A stretch of DNA of 64,000 nucleotides, from positions 2,390,501 through 2,454,500 of the forward strand of contig NZ_JAIZBH010000001.1 in the NCBI RefSeq assembly GCF_022267375.1, in the 5' to 3' direction. Position 1 is the stretch's first letter; each line of letters begins with the position of its first letter. The stretch is from Leptospira sanjuanensis. GTDB lineage: Bacteria; Spirochaetota; Leptospiria; Leptospirales; Leptospiraceae. Under the pieces are notes generated by a model that was given only the letters and a program-made list of their open reading frames with translations, searched no databases and was not told the DNA's origin. Positions 45,051-57,488 of this stretch are shown here, in pieces. The position numbers were made by a program, and so were the translations under genes.

Positions 45051-45083
45051 ACTTTAAAAAGCGGGGCTTTTCCGCCGACGCGT

Positions 45084-47225
45084 TTAAACGTCGAAGGAAG
45101 TTTTTTCCCGCTTATAACGAAGCGGTTTTTTCAAATATTTGATTAGAAGAACCCGGTTCCCTTTTTCGTTAAACCGAACGATATCGAAGACTCTTCTCGT
45201 CATCACGATTCCTCTTCCGTGAGTCAAACTCGTTTCGTTCAGTTTTTCGATATCTAAGTTTAGAATTTTCTTATAATCGAAACCTTCTCCCTCGTCCGAG
45301 ATCAGAAATCCGATCCTGCGGGCGTTGAGAGAATACGAAACCTTTACGGTTCGATAGTTGTAGAACGGTTCCTTTTGTCTTTTTTGGATGAATTCGAGAT
45401 AACGCCCTTCGGCGAGCGCCTCCGTTTTTTCGTCGAAGCTGATCGCCAAATTTCCGTGTTCGATCGAATTGATGACGATTTCCCGGATACAGGTTCGGAT
45501 CGCGATTATAATTTCGGTCCCTACGAAACTGGAAAGATTGACGGTCAAAAGTCGGCTTAACAGATCCGCATTCCGCAGATAGTTGTTGAGAGTAAAGTGC
45601 ATGGATTCGCTTACGATGAACTTCGAAAGAATATCCTCGTCAAGTTCATAAGCCTTTCCTAATATTCCTTTCCTATCACCCAAGTCCAAAAGCTGAAGAC
45701 GAACCCGAATCTGTCTCGGTTCCAAAACGAACTTTTGCCTAAACTCGACCGCGAACTCCGAACTTTTCCCGGTTCTCAAAAGTTCGTCGATCTTATCCTT
45801 CGCCAAAATTTTTGCGTAAGCGGCATCCCCGCCCGTGGGAACGAAGATCAGATCCAGAAAATCCCAACCGATCACCTCTTCCGGATCGAAACCCAGAAGT
45901 CTTCCGAGCGCCTTGTTCGCATTTCGGATTCTGCCGTTCGTATCCATCGTAAAAAGGAATTCCTCCGATTCTTCGAAGAGATTCTTGAAACGTTTTTCGG
46001 ACCGTTCGGCTACGAGTTTGGTGGAACCGAGTTCCTTGATTTTCGCGGACAAAACCTTGGACAATACCTTTACCCGGTCCGCAAGACCCAATCCCATTAA
46101 AACGACATGAAACAGGGACGCGATCTCGATGACCCAAAATTTTAAACCGAAGTTACGGAACCAACCGCTGTGCAAAAATAAAAATAGAATCGATCCTAAG
46201 ACCAGAATTCCCCAGGCGGAAAGAAAATACGACGCGTTCCATTGATTCCAAGCGATGCTTCTGATTCCGTTGATAAACAAAAGGATCACGCAGGCGAACG
46301 TGCAAAATAATCCGATCCAAATTCCGAAACGTTCCGGAATCCAAAGAGAAACAAACGCACAAGTCAAAAATACCGCTTGCAAATATTGGAATATACGATG
46401 GGAGATTTTAGAACGGTTTTTCAAATCCAGATATACGTTCACGAACAAACACATCAAAGTCAGACAGATCAAAAGAAAAAACGGAACGCTTACGTTTGTC
46501 CATGCGACCCAATCCGGCCAGAGAATCTGAAATCCGAACCCTTCCAAAACGAATTGAAATAGGGAAAATCCGAAGATGTAGATCGCAAAGAAGAAATAAC
46601 TTCGTTCTTTTGTGGAAGCGAACAATAGAAGATTGTAAAGCGCAAGAACGAGCATCGCTCCGAAAAACAATCCGAAAAAAAATTGTTCGTAGATCACCTT
46701 TTGATAAAATCCGAGAGCGCCGTAGTAACGCAGGGAAAGCTGGATTCTCGAATCGGATTTGATCCGCAAAAAAACGGACTTTTTCGTTTTTGGAAGACCG
46801 ACCGAAGGAAAGGCAGGGTTGCGGTATTGAATCGGCCTGATTCCGAACGGGATCGAATCGCCCGCCCTGTAAAACGGGGATTCTCCTTTTTTTACGTCGT
46901 AGTATTCGACCAAATCCGCGTTCGGATATTGATATTCCACGATCCATCGAATCGGCTGCGCGGAGGAATTCTCCACATTCAAACGAACCCAAACGGAAGC
47001 ATTCGTATATCCTAAAGAACTAATATTCCCGGAATTGAATTTACCCTGATCCGCCAAAGCCCGGATCTGCTCGAAGCCGAGTTTGTTCGTAAAATCCTCG
47101 TAGTATTCGAAGGAATCCTCCAATCCCACGGACGAATCGTCCAGACGAACCAAATCGATCCCGAATACGGGAACCGAAGCGAACAGAAAAATAACGGCGA
47201 TGATTTGAAATAACTTTTTGAACAT
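45084..47225 (-). CDS. 7TM-DISM sensor with PAS and RsbW-type ATPase domains
   Basis: 713 residues. Signal peptide (1-21), a periplasmic 7TMR-DISM extracellular domain (about 25-175), seven membrane helices (about 180-380), a coiled linker, a PAS domain (about 415-520) and a GHKL ATPase domain of the RsbW/SpoIIAB type. The latter has the N box EIVINSIEHGN, G1 DEGEGFDY and HGRGIVMTRR. No DHp histidine or receiver domain is visible, so it may act as an anti-sigma-type kinase and not as a two-component histidine kinase. ATG at 47225 places the signal peptide first. Confidence 0.85.
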   Translation of the reverse strand: MFKKLFQIIAVIFLFASVPVFGIDLVRLDDSSVGLEDSFEYYEDFTNKLGFEQIRALADQGKFNSGNISSLGYTNASVWVRLNVENSSAQPIRWIVEYQYPNADLVEYYDVKKGESPFYRAGDSIPFGIRPIQYRNPAFPSVGLPKTKKSVFLRIKSDSRIQLSLRYYGALGFYQKVIYEQFFFGLFFGAMLVLALYNLLLFASTKERSYFFFAIYIFGFSLFQFVLEGFGFQILWPDWVAWTNVSVPFFLLICLTLMCLFVNVYLDLKNRSKISHRIFQYLQAVFLTCAFVSLWIPERFGIWIGLFCTFACVILLFINGIRSIAWNQWNASYFLSAWGILVLGSILFLFLHSGWFRNFGLKFWVIEIASLFHVVLMGLGLADRVKVLSKVLSAKIKELGSTKLVAERSEKRFKNLFEESEEFLFTMDTNGRIRNANKALGRLLGFDPEEVIGWDFLDLIFVPTGGDAAYAKILAKDKIDELLRTGKSSEFAVEFRQKFVLEPRQIRVRLQLLDLGDRKGILGKAYELDEDILSKFIVSESMHFTLNNYLRNADLLSRLLTVNLSSFVGTEIIIAIRTCIREIVINSIEHGNLAISFDEKTEALAEGRYLEFIQKRQKEPFYNYRTVKVSYSLNARRIGFLISDEGEGFDYKKILNLDIEKLNETSLTHGRGIVMTRRVFDIVRFNEKGNRVLLIKYLKKPLRYKREKTSFDV

Positions 47226-47291
47226 GAATGCGACTCGCCGATTTTCCAATCAAACCATGATTTCAAATTCTTTCCCGGGTTCAACACCGGT

Positions 47292-48488
47292 TCAAAGAAA
47301 AAACAAAATCCAACCTAACAATACGGCTCCGACCGGCAAAAAAATCGTCCACATTCTTCCCAAAGTTCTTCCGTCGAGAACCAAAGCGGTATGTTTGAAT
47401 CCGCAAAAGACGTATAAAATCACGGGAAGAATTTTCCAAAGTTCGAGCGCTCCCGATTTGAAAAATCGAACCGATGTGAGAGACAAAACGGTCCAGAAAA
47501 CGAACTCGATAACGCCGAACCATTTCCGGGACGAAGGAACGACCGGATCGAATTTCAGATAACTGCTCCGATCCACTTCTTCGGGGATCAAAGACGGTCC
47601 GATGCTCGCCGGTCTCCAGCCCGGAGGTTTGAGGAGAAGGAGAAGTTTATCTTTCACGTTAGGCGCCCTTCGCATTAACGAAAATAGTTCCTCGTACACG
47701 TGCAAGTTCGTATAAACCGGATCGAACGTTGTGACCGGTTTCGTCAAACCGTAGACCGGCTCTTCCTCTTCTCTCGCAAACGATCCGAATATCCGATCCC
47801 AGAAGATGAGAATTCCTCCGTGGTTTTTATCGATGTATTTCGGATCTCTTCCGTGATGAACCCGGTGATGCGCCGGGGTCACGAGTATTTCCTCCAAGAA
47901 GCCGAGCTTTCCGATCAGTCTCGTGTGAACCCAGAACTGATAGATCTTTAAAATTCCGTGCGCCAAAAGAAACGCCTGCCAAGGAACTCCGCAAAATGCG
48001 ATTCCGAGATTGAAAGCGTATTCGAAAATTCTTTGAAAGCTGGATTGACGCAAAGCCACGGAAAGATTGAATTCTTCGCTGGAATGGTGCGTAACGTGAC
48101 AAGCCCAAAGGAAATTGACTTCGTGGGTCGCGCGGTGAAACCAGTAATACACGAAATCCACCGCGAGAAATACGAATATCCATCCCGCCAAATTCCTAAG
48201 ATCCCCGTGAAAACCGGTCGAGTCCTTCCAAATCGGCGCACCCAAAGGAATTTCCGGAACTCCGAACAAAGTCTGCAAAGAGTAGAATATTCTAAACTTC
48301 TCATATACCCAAAGTGAAGCTATGGTGACAAGAACCCCCGTCAGAGAAAACAGAATTCCGGTGCTTAAATCGGCGACCGTATCGTTCCATCGATAGACTT
48401 TTTTCCCGGAGATCCCGGAATACAAAACCTCCACTCCGATCAGAAGTAGAAAGAAAGGCACCGCTAAGTCTATGATGGATCCTTGCAT
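47292..48488 (-). CDS. Sterol desaturase / fatty acid hydroxylase family membrane protein
   Basis: 398 residues, several membrane helices. The di-iron histidine motifs are complete: [15 protein letters not shown] and [10 protein letters not shown], with a further NHGG segment. Enzymes of this family hydroxylate or desaturate lipids or cleave alkyl-glycerol ethers. Substrate is not evident. The helices after about 300 are an extra C-terminal hydrophobic part found in some members. It lies 4 bp after the dehydrogenase gene, suggesting an operon. Confidence 0.88.
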   Translation of the reverse strand: MQGSIIDLAVPFFLLLIGVEVLYSGISGKKVYRWNDTVADLSTGILFSLTGVLVTIASLWVYEKFRIFYSLQTLFGVPEIPLGAPIWKDSTGFHGDLRNLAGWIFVFLAVDFVYYWFHRATHEVNFLWACHVTHHSSEEFNLSVALRQSSFQRIFEYAFNLGIAFCGVPWQAFLLAHGILKIYQFWVHTRLIGKLGFLEEILVTPAHHRVHHGRDPKYIDKNHGGILIFWDRIFGSFAREEEEPVYGLTKPVTTFDPVYTNLHVYEELFSLMRRAPNVKDKLLLLLKPPGWRPASIGPSLIPEEVDRSSYLKFDPVVPSSRKWFGVIEFVFWTVLSLTSVRFFKSGALELWKILPVILYVFCGFKHTALVLDGRTLGRMWTIFLPVGAVLLGWILFFL

Positions 48489-48492
48489 ACGA

Positions 48493-49278
48493 TTAACCGT
48501 TTTGATTTAAGAATTTTGCGATCTTGCGAATGATGAATCGAGGCGTTATACGAACGCTCTGCGCCAAAATCTTGTTCAAAGCTCCGGAGATCACGACCGG
48601 TTTTCCCTTTTTCAAAGCCGCATATCCGATTTCCGCGACTTCCTTCGCGCTCATGATCGGCGCCATCGGATTATTCAGAAGTTTCGATTTCGTGATTTCG
48701 GCTCTTTCGAAAAATTCTGTTTTGGTCGGGCCGGGACAAAGAGTGGTAACGATGACTCCGTCCTTATACACGTCTTCGTAAATCGCTTCCGAAAGTGAAA
48801 GGACATACGCCTTTGTCGCATAATAATTGGCCATGTTCGGTCCCGGTTGAAACGCAGCCGTGGACGCGACGTTCAGAATTTTTCCGCTCTTGCGTTCCAC
48901 CATACCCTGCAAAAAGAGATGCGTCAACTCGGCGAGAGAAGTGACGTTGACTTGGATCATCGCGAGTTCTTTTTTCAGATCCATCTTATCGAATCTTCCG
49001 CTCGTGCCGAAACCCGCGTTGTTCACCAGAATTTCGACGACCGCTTTGTTTTTTTTCGCGAAGTCGAAAATTTTCTTCGGCGCCTGGCGGTCCGCAAGAT
49101 CGACGGAAAGCGTATCCACTTTCACTTTGTAAGACGATTCGATTTCCTTCTTTACCGATTTGAGTGTTTTTTCGTTTCTTGCGACGAGTATAATATCGTA
49201 TCCGTCCGCCGCGATGAGTTTGCTGAGTTCGTAGCCGATTCCGACCGTTCCGCCCGTGATGATTGCCGTTCTTGCCAT
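48493..49278 (-). CDS. Short-chain dehydrogenase/reductase
   Basis: 261 residues. Rossmann motif [13 protein letters not shown] near residue 9, NNAGFG, the catalytic Ser in NVASTAAF and [12 protein letters not shown] (Tyr-x3-Lys), so the active site is complete. It resembles the DltE/YqjQ branch acting on acyl or keto substrates. ATG at 49278 was chosen over a GTG two codons upstream. Co-directional with and close to the fatty acid hydroxylase gene; lipid metabolism is a reasonable guess. Confidence 0.88.
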   Translation of the reverse strand: MARTAIITGGTVGIGYELSKLIAADGYDIILVARNEKTLKSVKKEIESSYKVKVDTLSVDLADRQAPKKIFDFAKKNKAVVEILVNNAGFGTSGRFDKMDLKKELAMIQVNVTSLAELTHLFLQGMVERKSGKILNVASTAAFQPGPNMANYYATKAYVLSLSEAIYEDVYKDGVIVTTLCPGPTKTEFFERAEITKSKLLNNPMAPIMSAKEVAEIGYAALKKGKPVVISGALNKILAQSVRITPRFIIRKIAKFLNQNG

Positions 49279-49485
49279 TTGCACTTTTCCTTTTGTCGGT
49301 CGAAAATATTCGCGGGAAAAAAGAGAGAAAGACTTTTTTATACCGAGCGATCCTTAGAGAGAAAACTCAGCGTTTCGTTCTTTTTAACTCAGCGGATGCC
49401 TCTCTATGGATCGGCATCCAGGTAGCCAAACGAGCAACGGAGTGTTGCGAGTGGCTTCCGGCTTAGTTGGAAAATCCGAGAACTC

Positions 49486-49524
49486 CAAAAAAAAAGCCGC
49501 CTGTGATTTTTCAAAGGCGGCTTT
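49486..49524 (-). terminator. Rho-independent terminator of the lipoprotein operon
   Basis: AAAGCCGCCT and AGGCGGCTTT form a perfect 10-bp stem with a 12-nt loop. On the minus strand nine Ts follow. It lies about 30 bp after the stop of the third lipoprotein gene. The rest of 49279-49553 holds no gene I can support. Confidence 0.88.
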
Positions 49525-49553
49525 ACACTCGGATGGAATTTTAAAACGTTCGA

Positions 49554-50357
49554 TTACTTCTGCGAAGGAAAGATCCCCTGGACCAGAAGTAAGACACTCT
49601 TTTGAAAGTCAGGCTTTACGATGTCCGCATACGTCCAAGGAACGAAAATGCTGGAAATCCGTTCGCTTTCTCCGCTTTGGACTTCGATCAGCTGCAAACG
49701 AACTCCAACGATGGAACCCGCTTCGAGGCTGGAAGTGGTTCGGGTTTGAGTCGTAGTCCCTCCTCCGCCTCCGGAATTATTATTGTTGTTCTGCTGCTGA
49801 ACCGAAATGGTCTTCGTAAAAATTTCGTTTCCGGGCGTGCTGTATGCGTAGGGAACCAAAACAAACTCGATGTTTTTCTTTTTCAGTTCGTCACGAAGAC
49901 CGGCACTCAAAGGAACGAAAGGATTTTTAAACGTCTTCTGGATTTCAGGAGTTAGACGTTTTTCGTCTTTCTCGTCCAGATACTGTACCGAAGGATTCTC
50001 CGTAGAAAGAACGTTTTTCAGTGTGGAATAAAGACTTCCTTCCAAAAACATTTTGAAACTTTTACGAGCGGGGGAATCCTGAAATTGTTTTCTGGAATCC
50101 ACGCTGATTTCCACGATTCCGCCTTTTGCCTTTGGTTTGCTCAGCGCGTTCTTTCTTTGACTGTCCTGAAACGGAGTGTGATACACGTCTTCCGAAATGT
50201 AATCGCTGTAATTCGGCAGGATCAGAAGAATTTTCGAACCCTTAACGTCCTTTCCTTCGGCTAAATAATCCGCTTTGTAATGCGAAAACGAAATACAATT
50301 CGCGAAAAGTAAAGCCGAGGCTCCCAACAATGAGGTTATAGATCGATTCAATTTCAT
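49554..50357 (-). CDS. Lipoprotein, third of a tandem set
   Basis: 267 residues. Signal peptide and relaxed lipobox SALLFANC (Cys near 20), so a lipoprotein by the spirochaetal rule. The mature part starts with [17 protein letters not shown] and has a run of polar residues including five Asn and five Gly ([17 protein letters not shown]). It ends with [20 protein letters not shown]. No known family. ATG at 50357 directly follows the preceding stop (1 bp), so it is co-translated. Confidence 0.72.
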   Translation of the reverse strand: MKLNRSITSLLGASALLFANCISFSHYKADYLAEGKDVKGSKILLILPNYSDYISEDVYHTPFQDSQRKNALSKPKAKGGIVEISVDSRKQFQDSPARKSFKMFLEGSLYSTLKNVLSTENPSVQYLDEKDEKRLTPEIQKTFKNPFVPLSAGLRDELKKKNIEFVLVPYAYSTPGNEIFTKTISVQQQNNNNNSGGGGGTTTQTRTTSSLEAGSIVGVRLQLIEVQSGESERISSIFVPWTYADIVKPDFQKSVLLLVQGIFPSQK

Positions 50358-50358
50358 C

Positions 50359-51120
50359 TTAATTCTCCAAAACTTGCATGAGCATTGCGTCGATCTGTTC
50401 GCTGGATTCTTCCACGCCGCCGGCACCGTGTACGGAACGGATCGTGCGGATATTTTTTCCGGATTTCAGGTCTACGACGAAATAAGTCATAGTATAATTT
50501 TCTAATACTGTTTTTCCGATATAAACGGGAAGTGCCACAAACCAAACGTCGGTTACGGAAACGGTCGGTCTATAATCCAAAAGAACCGGAAGGATCGCGT
50601 AATCTTCCTTCAGCTTTAAACCTTTAAAATCACCTTCCAAACCTTTTAGATCTTCCACAAAGAAGTCTTCGTCGGTTTCGATGGGCTGCATTCCCGTAGC
50701 GCCCGCCATTGCAGGATCGCTCATCGCTCTTACCGTTGCGGCTTGCAGAAGTTCCTTACCGGTTGCTAAAGCGACTCTTGCCGATTTTTCCCTTTCCCAA
50801 ACGGATGTATAAATTTTGGAAAGTGACTTCGTGAACGCCGCGTCCTTCAAAGACTTTTTAATATCCGCAGGAGTCGACTGCACGTATCCCGATCGACTCG
50901 CCTTCAAAGCGTCCAATCTACCATCGATCTCGTTGCCCACCGCAGCCGCCGGATAGACGTTCAAAGTAGGAAGAATCGCCCATTTTTTCGTTTTCAACTC
51001 GTTCAGCTTCGGAGAAGGAACGGAAGAATACACTCTCGCTCGATAGGGAACGTTAACGCAGGCCGCACCGATCAAAAGTGAGCTCATCAAAATCAAAGTC
51101 AGTTTTATACTTCTTTTCAT
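50359..51120 (-). CDS. Lipoprotein, second of a tandem set
   Basis: 253 residues. Signal peptide [20 protein letters not shown] followed by the lipobox Cys21. The mature part begins with [20 protein letters not shown] and contains [29 protein letters not shown] (split) near residue 170. The layout recalls GNA1162/LpoB-like families that read out a periplasmic factor, but I see no decisive motif. The neighbours are also lipoproteins of similar size. Confidence 0.72.
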   Translation of the reverse strand: MKRSIKLTLILMSSLLIGAACVNVPYRARVYSSVPSPKLNELKTKKWAILPTLNVYPAAAVGNEIDGRLDALKASRSGYVQSTPADIKKSLKDAAFTKSLSKIYTSVWEREKSARVALATGKELLQAATVRAMSDPAMAGATGMQPIETDEDFFVEDLKGLEGDFKGLKLKEDYAILPVLLDYRPTVSVTDVWFVALPVYIGKTVLENYTMTYFVVDLKSGKNIRTIRSVHGAGGVEESSEQIDAMLMQVLEN

Positions 51121-51121
51121 A

Positions 51122-51769
51122 TTAGTTCGCCGCCTTTGCGCTTAACAAACCGTCAACAAGAATGGAAGCCAATTTTCTTCCTCTTGCGGGGCCGTTCACC
51201 GGAGAATCTTCGGAAGAGATGAATTCTTGAAAAATTAAATCCGCCGATTTGAGTTGGATCAAAGAAACGGAATGAAAAATTCCTCTTCCATGTCCGACGC
51301 TGGTCGAGATGACCGCACCGGAACCGAAATACATAAATGAATCCGATTTAGGAAACGCGTCTTCGTCGGAATAAACCACGATCACATTGTCCGTGCCGAG
51401 TGCGCTCGCAAGTTTTGCGAGAACCGCGGGGTTCGTTTTTAAAGCGACCGGATCGTGCAGATTGATTTTTACCAAATCGGAATCCAATTTCGCGTCTTGG
51501 ATCCTCTTACGACTTTCGCGAAAAGAAACGAGTTCCAATCCTTTTACGTCTTTGAGTTCCTCTTCGAATTCCTTCAGGAATATTTTTTCATCCACAAAAC
51601 CGTATCGTTTTACGAGGTGGTTTTCGTGAACCAATGCAACCTTTCCTTCCAGCTGGACAGAGGGTTGTGCTTTAAATTGTTTTCCAACCCGAAATCGATG
51701 ACAGTTGCTTAGAAAGGAGACTGCTACCGGAATCAGGATTAGAAACAGAACGAGTTTTTTCAGTTTCAT
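51122..51769 (-). CDS. Lipoprotein, first of a tandem set
   Basis: 215 residues. Signal peptide and lipobox VSFLSNC (Cys about 23). Mature part: [36 protein letters not shown] and [18 protein letters not shown]. Together these recall the LpoB/CsgG-like alpha-beta lipoprotein fold ([10 protein letters not shown] and a final [14 protein letters not shown] strand). ATG at 51769 follows AAAAGGATTGT. It lies first of three genes ended by a strong terminator. Function unknown. Confidence 0.7.
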   Translation of the reverse strand: MKLKKLVLFLILIPVAVSFLSNCHRFRVGKQFKAQPSVQLEGKVALVHENHLVKRYGFVDEKIFLKEFEEELKDVKGLELVSFRESRKRIQDAKLDSDLVKINLHDPVALKTNPAVLAKLASALGTDNVIVVYSDEDAFPKSDSFMYFGSGAVISTSVGHGRGIFHSVSLIQLKSADLIFQEFISSEDSPVNGPARGRKLASILVDGLLSAKAAN

Positions 51770-51813
51770 ACAATCCTTTTGCTCAATCATGAGTTTGTAC
51801 ATGTTATAAACTG

Positions 51814-51826
51814 CAATCATTGATTG
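51814..51826. promoter_or_regulatory. Palindrome upstream of the lipoprotein operon
   Basis: CAATCA-T-TGATTG is a 6-1-6 perfect palindrome 45-57 bp before the first lipoprotein start. TATAAC lies near it on the minus strand. It could be an operator; no regulator is known. Confidence 0.3.
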
Positions 51827-51993
51827 AACACTATTTTTTCAAATCAGGAAATCGAACAGAACGCAAAATTTCACATTTCATACTTCGGTCGATTTTCAAA
51901 TTCTAAACCCTTCTATACTCCTCCGGACCAAACCCGGACATTCTTCCCAAAAAACACTTTCCAAACCGAAGCGATCGATAAACTTCTTTTTTC

Positions 51994-52659
51994 ATGATCA
52001 AACTGCATGGCGCAAGCATCAGCAACTACGTAAATAAAGTAAAGTTAGGGATCTTAGAGAAGGGATTGGAATACGAACAAATCAGGGTGGCTCCCTCTCA
52101 AGATGAGGAATTCTTAAAGATCAGTCCTATGGGAAAGATACCGGTCTTGGAACTCGACGGAAAATTCATATTCGAATCGGGGGCCATTTTAGAATTCTTA
52201 GATACGATTTACCCGCAAGAACCCAAGTTACTTCCGAATGATCCTTGGGAAGCGGCCCGAGTCCGGGAAATCACGACGATCGTCGAAACCTACATCGACA
52301 TTCCCGCAAGAAGGATTTATCTGCTCGCGACCAGAGGAAAAACGATCGCACCCGAATTGATCGAAGAAGTTCATCCGATCCTGATCAAAGGAGTCAAAGC
52401 CCTTCAAAGAGTGGTACGATTTTCTCCGTATATCGCGGGGTCGAATTTCACTCTGGCGGATTGTTCCGCGTTTGCAAACCTAAGCGTGATCGACGAAGAG
52501 CTCAGATCCATTTATCCGGACAATCATCCTTTGGATCAGCTTGCGGGTTGGAAAGAATACTACGAATTTATGAAAACGAAGGAAGGGCCGGCTCTTGTGG
52601 AAAAGGAAAAACAAACTCTTCGAAAAATTCTCGCGCGAGCGAAAGCGAAAATAGATTAG
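51994..52659 (+). CDS. Glutathione S-transferase-like protein
   Basis: 221 residues. The thioredoxin-fold N-terminus ([53 protein letters not shown]) is followed by the all-helical C-terminal domain with [20 protein letters not shown]. Detoxification or thiol transfer is likely. Substrate unknown. No neighbour suggests a pathway. Confidence 0.88.
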   Translation: MIKLHGASISNYVNKVKLGILEKGLEYEQIRVAPSQDEEFLKISPMGKIPVLELDGKFIFESGAILEFLDTIYPQEPKLLPNDPWEAARVREITTIVETYIDIPARRIYLLATRGKTIAPELIEEVHPILIKGVKALQRVVRFSPYIAGSNFTLADCSAFANLSVIDEELRSIYPDNHPLDQLAGWKEYYEFMKTKEGPALVEKEKQTLRKILARAKAKID

Positions 52660-52734
52660 AGCCGAAATTCTTATCCGGTTTCCTCCAAAATTGATTTGAC
52701 TCTCCCGGTACGGGAAATAGCCTGCTCTGGTCTT

Positions 52735-52972
<238 letters not shown>

Positions 52973-52981
52973 CTCGAATTC

Positions 52982-54973
52982 CTAAGCCGCGTTTTTCAAT
53001 CCGTACAATTTGAGAAGGGACCCGACTTCGGGGTCTCTTCCTAAGAACCGTTTGAAAAGAACCATCGCGTTTTCGCTTCCGCCCTTCTCTAAAATTTCGG
53101 TAAAGTATGCGTCGCTCAGCGAGGCGTCGAACACGCCTTTGTCGACGAATGCGAAGAATGCGTCCGCACTCATTACTTCGGCCCATTTGTAACTGTAATA
53201 TCCCGCGGCGTATCCTCCCGAAAAGATATGGGAGAATCCGTTTTGAAACCGGTTGTATTCCGGAGGAATCACGACGCTCACTTCCTTGCGGACGTTCTGA
53301 AGAATGGAATGAACTTCCTCTTCTGTATGACTTTTTTCGTGAATGAGAATGTCGAAGAGGGAAAATTCGAGTTGCCGTACGATTCCCATCGCGGAAAGAA
53401 AATTCTTCGTTTCCTTGAGCTTTGCGATCATCGAATCGGGAATCGTTTCTCCTGTTTGATACTGTTTGCCGAATATTTTCAGAACGCTCGGTTCGAAAGC
53501 GAAGTTCTCCAAAAACTGCGAAGGAAATTCCACCGCGTCCCATTCGACTCCGTTGATTCCGCTGACCGGAGGTTCTTCGATTTTAGTGCAGAGATGATGC
53601 AACGCGTGACCCATCTCGTGAAAAAACGTGACAACGTCGCTGTGTTTCAAAAGAGAAGGAGAAGTCGCCGTGGAAACCGGAAAGTTGCAGACCACGAACG
53701 CGGCGGGAAGAATCTCGCGGCCGTCGATCCGATTTCTGGAATACCAGTTGTGCATCCAAGCCCCGCCCTGTTTGTCCTTGCGCGCTTCGAGATCCAAATA
53801 CAAACGGGAAAGAAGTTTTCCGTTTTTGTATAAATCGAACACCTGCACCTTATCTTCCCAGACCAGCGCGGATGTTTTGCGGAATTCCAAACCCAAAAGT
53901 TGATTCAAAAATTGGAATGTTCCCGAAACGACTTTTTCCTTCTCGAAATACGGACGTGTTTGTTCCTCGTCGAAATCGAAACGGGCCTTCATCAGTTTTT
54001 CGCTGACAAAGGCGGTGTCATAGGCTTGTAAAGAATCGATTCCCAACGTCTTTGCGAAATTGGAAAGATCGGCAAATTCCTGTTCGGCGATCGGTTTGGC
54101 TTGTTTGGCCAAGTCGCGCAGGAATTTCAGAACCGTAATTCCCGAATCGGCCACCTTGGTCGCGAGAGACAATTCCACGTAATTGGAGTATCCTAACAGT
54201 TTTGCAAGTTCGCTTCGAAGAGCCAAAATCTTTTCGATCAGAATTCCGTTTTGAGGAGCCTTGGTCGTATAAGCCTTATATAAGGATTCCCGAATGGAAC
54301 GATTCGGACCGTGCGTCATATACGCGATGTAACTCGGCATCTGAAGAGTAAAACGCCATTTGCCGTCCTCCGTTTTGGCCGCATTCAGATCGGACTCCGG
54401 AATTCCTTCCACGTCCTCTTTGCGGTCGATAATCAGTTCAAACGCGTTGGTCGCGTCCAAAAGGTTTTGCGAGAATTGATTGTCCAGGTCGGAAAGAGAG
54501 ATTTGAATTTCCTGGATTCTTTTTTTGATTTCCGGTTCGAGACCGATCCCGCTGAGCTTAAACTGTATGATGGAATCTTGAAGTACTTTTTTTCTCGGTC
54601 CGCCGAGAGTCGCCTCTTCCTCCTTTAGAATTTCCTGATAGGCGCGATTGAGTTCCTCGTTTTGACCGAGATCGGAATAAAACGCGGTGATTTCCGGAAG
54701 CACTTCCGTATAAAGCGCCTGGATTTCCTTGGAATTCTTTACGCTGTTCAAATGCGAAAGAACGGTAAATTCGATCTGCATTTCCTGCACGAGGTCGTTC
54801 AAAGGACGGATGACGTGATCGTACGTTCTATCTTGTTTTGAAAGAAGAATCGGAAGTTGTTCCCGGATCGTTTTGATTTTTTCTAAGATTTCGTTTTTAG
54901 TGCGTTCGGGTGCGTCCGCTTTGAATTCTGGCAACATCAAAGTCAATCTCGTTTTCCCCTTGCGAAAGTTCAT
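52982..54973 (-). CDS. M3-family oligopeptidase (oligopeptidase A-like)
   Basis: 663 residues. The zinc site is [10 protein letters not shown], with the third ligand in [17 protein letters not shown], as in oligopeptidase A and thimet peptidases. It cleaves short peptides in the cytoplasm (no signal peptide). Start at 54973 was kept; an in-frame ATG at 54937 ([10 protein letters not shown]) would also be normal. Confidence 0.92.
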   Translation of the reverse strand: MNFRKGKTRLTLMLPEFKADAPERTKNEILEKIKTIREQLPILLSKQDRTYDHVIRPLNDLVQEMQIEFTVLSHLNSVKNSKEIQALYTEVLPEITAFYSDLGQNEELNRAYQEILKEEEATLGGPRKKVLQDSIIQFKLSGIGLEPEIKKRIQEIQISLSDLDNQFSQNLLDATNAFELIIDRKEDVEGIPESDLNAAKTEDGKWRFTLQMPSYIAYMTHGPNRSIRESLYKAYTTKAPQNGILIEKILALRSELAKLLGYSNYVELSLATKVADSGITVLKFLRDLAKQAKPIAEQEFADLSNFAKTLGIDSLQAYDTAFVSEKLMKARFDFDEEQTRPYFEKEKVVSGTFQFLNQLLGLEFRKTSALVWEDKVQVFDLYKNGKLLSRLYLDLEARKDKQGGAWMHNWYSRNRIDGREILPAAFVVCNFPVSTATSPSLLKHSDVVTFFHEMGHALHHLCTKIEEPPVSGINGVEWDAVEFPSQFLENFAFEPSVLKIFGKQYQTGETIPDSMIAKLKETKNFLSAMGIVRQLEFSLFDILIHEKSHTEEEVHSILQNVRKEVSVVIPPEYNRFQNGFSHIFSGGYAAGYYSYKWAEVMSADAFFAFVDKGVFDASLSDAYFTEILEKGGSENAMVLFKRFLGRDPEVGSLLKLYGLKNAA

Positions 54974-55023
54974 CCACTTTTTCCGGTTTGACTCTCCGTC
55001 GCAGAGTTTTAAAACACGAATCT

Positions 55024-55668
55024 ATGTTCCATTCCGACCCGATACGATTTCGATTTACCATTCTCCCTTTCGCTTGGTTCGCCGTATTTACATTGTTAAC
55101 GGCAACTGCTTGTTCCGGTCCCAAAAGCGAATTGCCGACATTCTCCCCCAACTTGGAATGCTCCGAAAAAGAAATCCCTCTTTTGATACAACCCGCGCAC
55201 GACATAGAAGACGGCAACCGGTTGGAAGTCGTTTATTGCAACCAAAGGGAAACGCCTTCCGGAAAACGGATCGAACTCAGTCTCGTCTTTCAGGACGAAC
55301 GACATCCGTCGAAATGGAAGGATGTCGTTTATCGAATCTATCGCGGATTCAAATACGGAAGAAACAAGGACATAGAAAGTTTCCGTCTTCAATTTTCAAA
55401 AACGGGAGAATTGTCCACGGTTCATTTAAAGAACGTCTACTCGGGCGATCAGAGATTCAACGAAGATCCGGTGCAACACTTCGACTCCGTTTTAAAAGCC
55501 GATCAGCTTAAGAAGGAAGAAGGAAAGCCGGTTTTATTCATCAACACATGGAATCACATGTTTTCGGAAAAGGATCAGAACCCGGAACTCGCCAAGAAAA
55601 AACTTCAGGGAATCGAACTCAGAACGGGAAGCAGGGACGAATTGGATGCGTTTTATCAGGGAAAATAA
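55024..55668 (+). CDS. Probable lipoprotein
   Basis: 214 residues. Signal region [20 protein letters not shown] ends with a lipobox-like TATACSG, so a lipid anchor at this Cys is expected. Mature part is hydrophilic, with no family recognised ([37 protein letters not shown] regions). ATG at 55024 is preferred over an upstream ATG because it starts the signal peptide. Divergent from the oligopeptidase gene. Confidence 0.68.
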   Translation: MFHSDPIRFRFTILPFAWFAVFTLLTATACSGPKSELPTFSPNLECSEKEIPLLIQPAHDIEDGNRLEVVYCNQRETPSGKRIELSLVFQDERHPSKWKDVVYRIYRGFKYGRNKDIESFRLQFSKTGELSTVHLKNVYSGDQRFNEDPVQHFDSVLKADQLKKEEGKPVLFINTWNHMFSEKDQNPELAKKKLQGIELRTGSRDELDAFYQGK

Positions 55669-55727
55669 ACTTTTCCCTTGAATCGCAGACAAAACACTGG
55701 AAAAAAAAGATCAAGAGGCCTTTAGTC

Positions 55728-56906
<1,179 letters not shown>

Positions 56907-56916
56907 TCCCCTCGAG

Positions 56917-56952
56917 CGTTTTCTCTCGTTCCTCTCGGGGCGCGAGAAAACG
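56917..56952 (+). terminator. Hairpin after the MaoC gene
   Basis: CGTTTTCTC and GAGAAAACG form a perfect 9-bp stem with an 18-nt loop, 10 bp after the stop. No clear U tract follows, so termination is uncertain. Confidence 0.35.
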
Positions 56953-57121
56953 TTCTTAACGGCGCCGTGCGATTCCGCAAACTCCCCAAGCTCATTCTAC
57001 ATTCCGAATCGAGAACTTCGATTTTCCGGTTTGATCTTTCTAAATTGAAACGAAAATCGAAATGATCGCCGTGTATTTCCCGTTCACGACTTCGAATCTA
57101 CCGTAGTTTGGAGTAAACGAT

Positions 57122-57402
57122 GGAGTTCCCACAGATTTTGTCCCTTGGAGAACGAACGAGCTTTTCCATAGATTGTATCCCGATTCAGTTTTTGTTTGAG
57201 TTCCCACATTCTGATATGGTGGAGGGATTTCAGGAAGAATCAAAATCAATGTTTTCCCATCGAATTCGGATCTCTAAGACGTTGTCCGCAATTCGAGCGT
57301 TGAATTGCAGGAAAGAAACTTTCCGTTGTTCCGACAAACGATTTCTAAAAAAAGAAAATTCGAGGAATTCTCCCTAAATTCCGAAATTGTGGGAACTCAT
57401 AC
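57122..57402. repeat. Three copies of the dispersed repeat
   Basis: GGAGTTCCCACAGATTTT (57122-57139), TGAGTTCCCACATT (57197-57210) and the reverse TGTGGGAACTCATAC (57388-57402). The last two flank 180 bp in inverted orientation. Confidence 0.6.
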
Positions 57403-57488
57403 AAACAAGAGAAATTTCCCGAAAAGAGACAATTTCAGAATTGATCGTCAAAATCGAATGCGAGACGGCTTTTTGTTGGAACTCCTTC

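Larger units (their letters stand above)
56907..57488. other. Repeat-bearing intergenic gap between MaoC gene and tetR
   Basis: 580 bp without a supportable gene. A hairpin lies at its left end (56917-56952) and copies of the dispersed repeat at 57122-57139, 57197-57210 and, inverted, 57388-57402. Reading frames here are repeat-derived. Confidence 0.55.

Noticed and set aside
45051..45083. Short hairpins (GCGG...CCGC and CGACG...CGTCG) between the barrel gene and the sensor gene
   Set aside because: Stems of 4-5 bp without U tracts; too weak to call terminators though the genes converge.
57040..57472. Short frames (60-120 codons) in the gap before tetR
   Set aside because: They are translations of the dispersed repeat (segments such as VGT and GTPSF) and lack ribosome sites.
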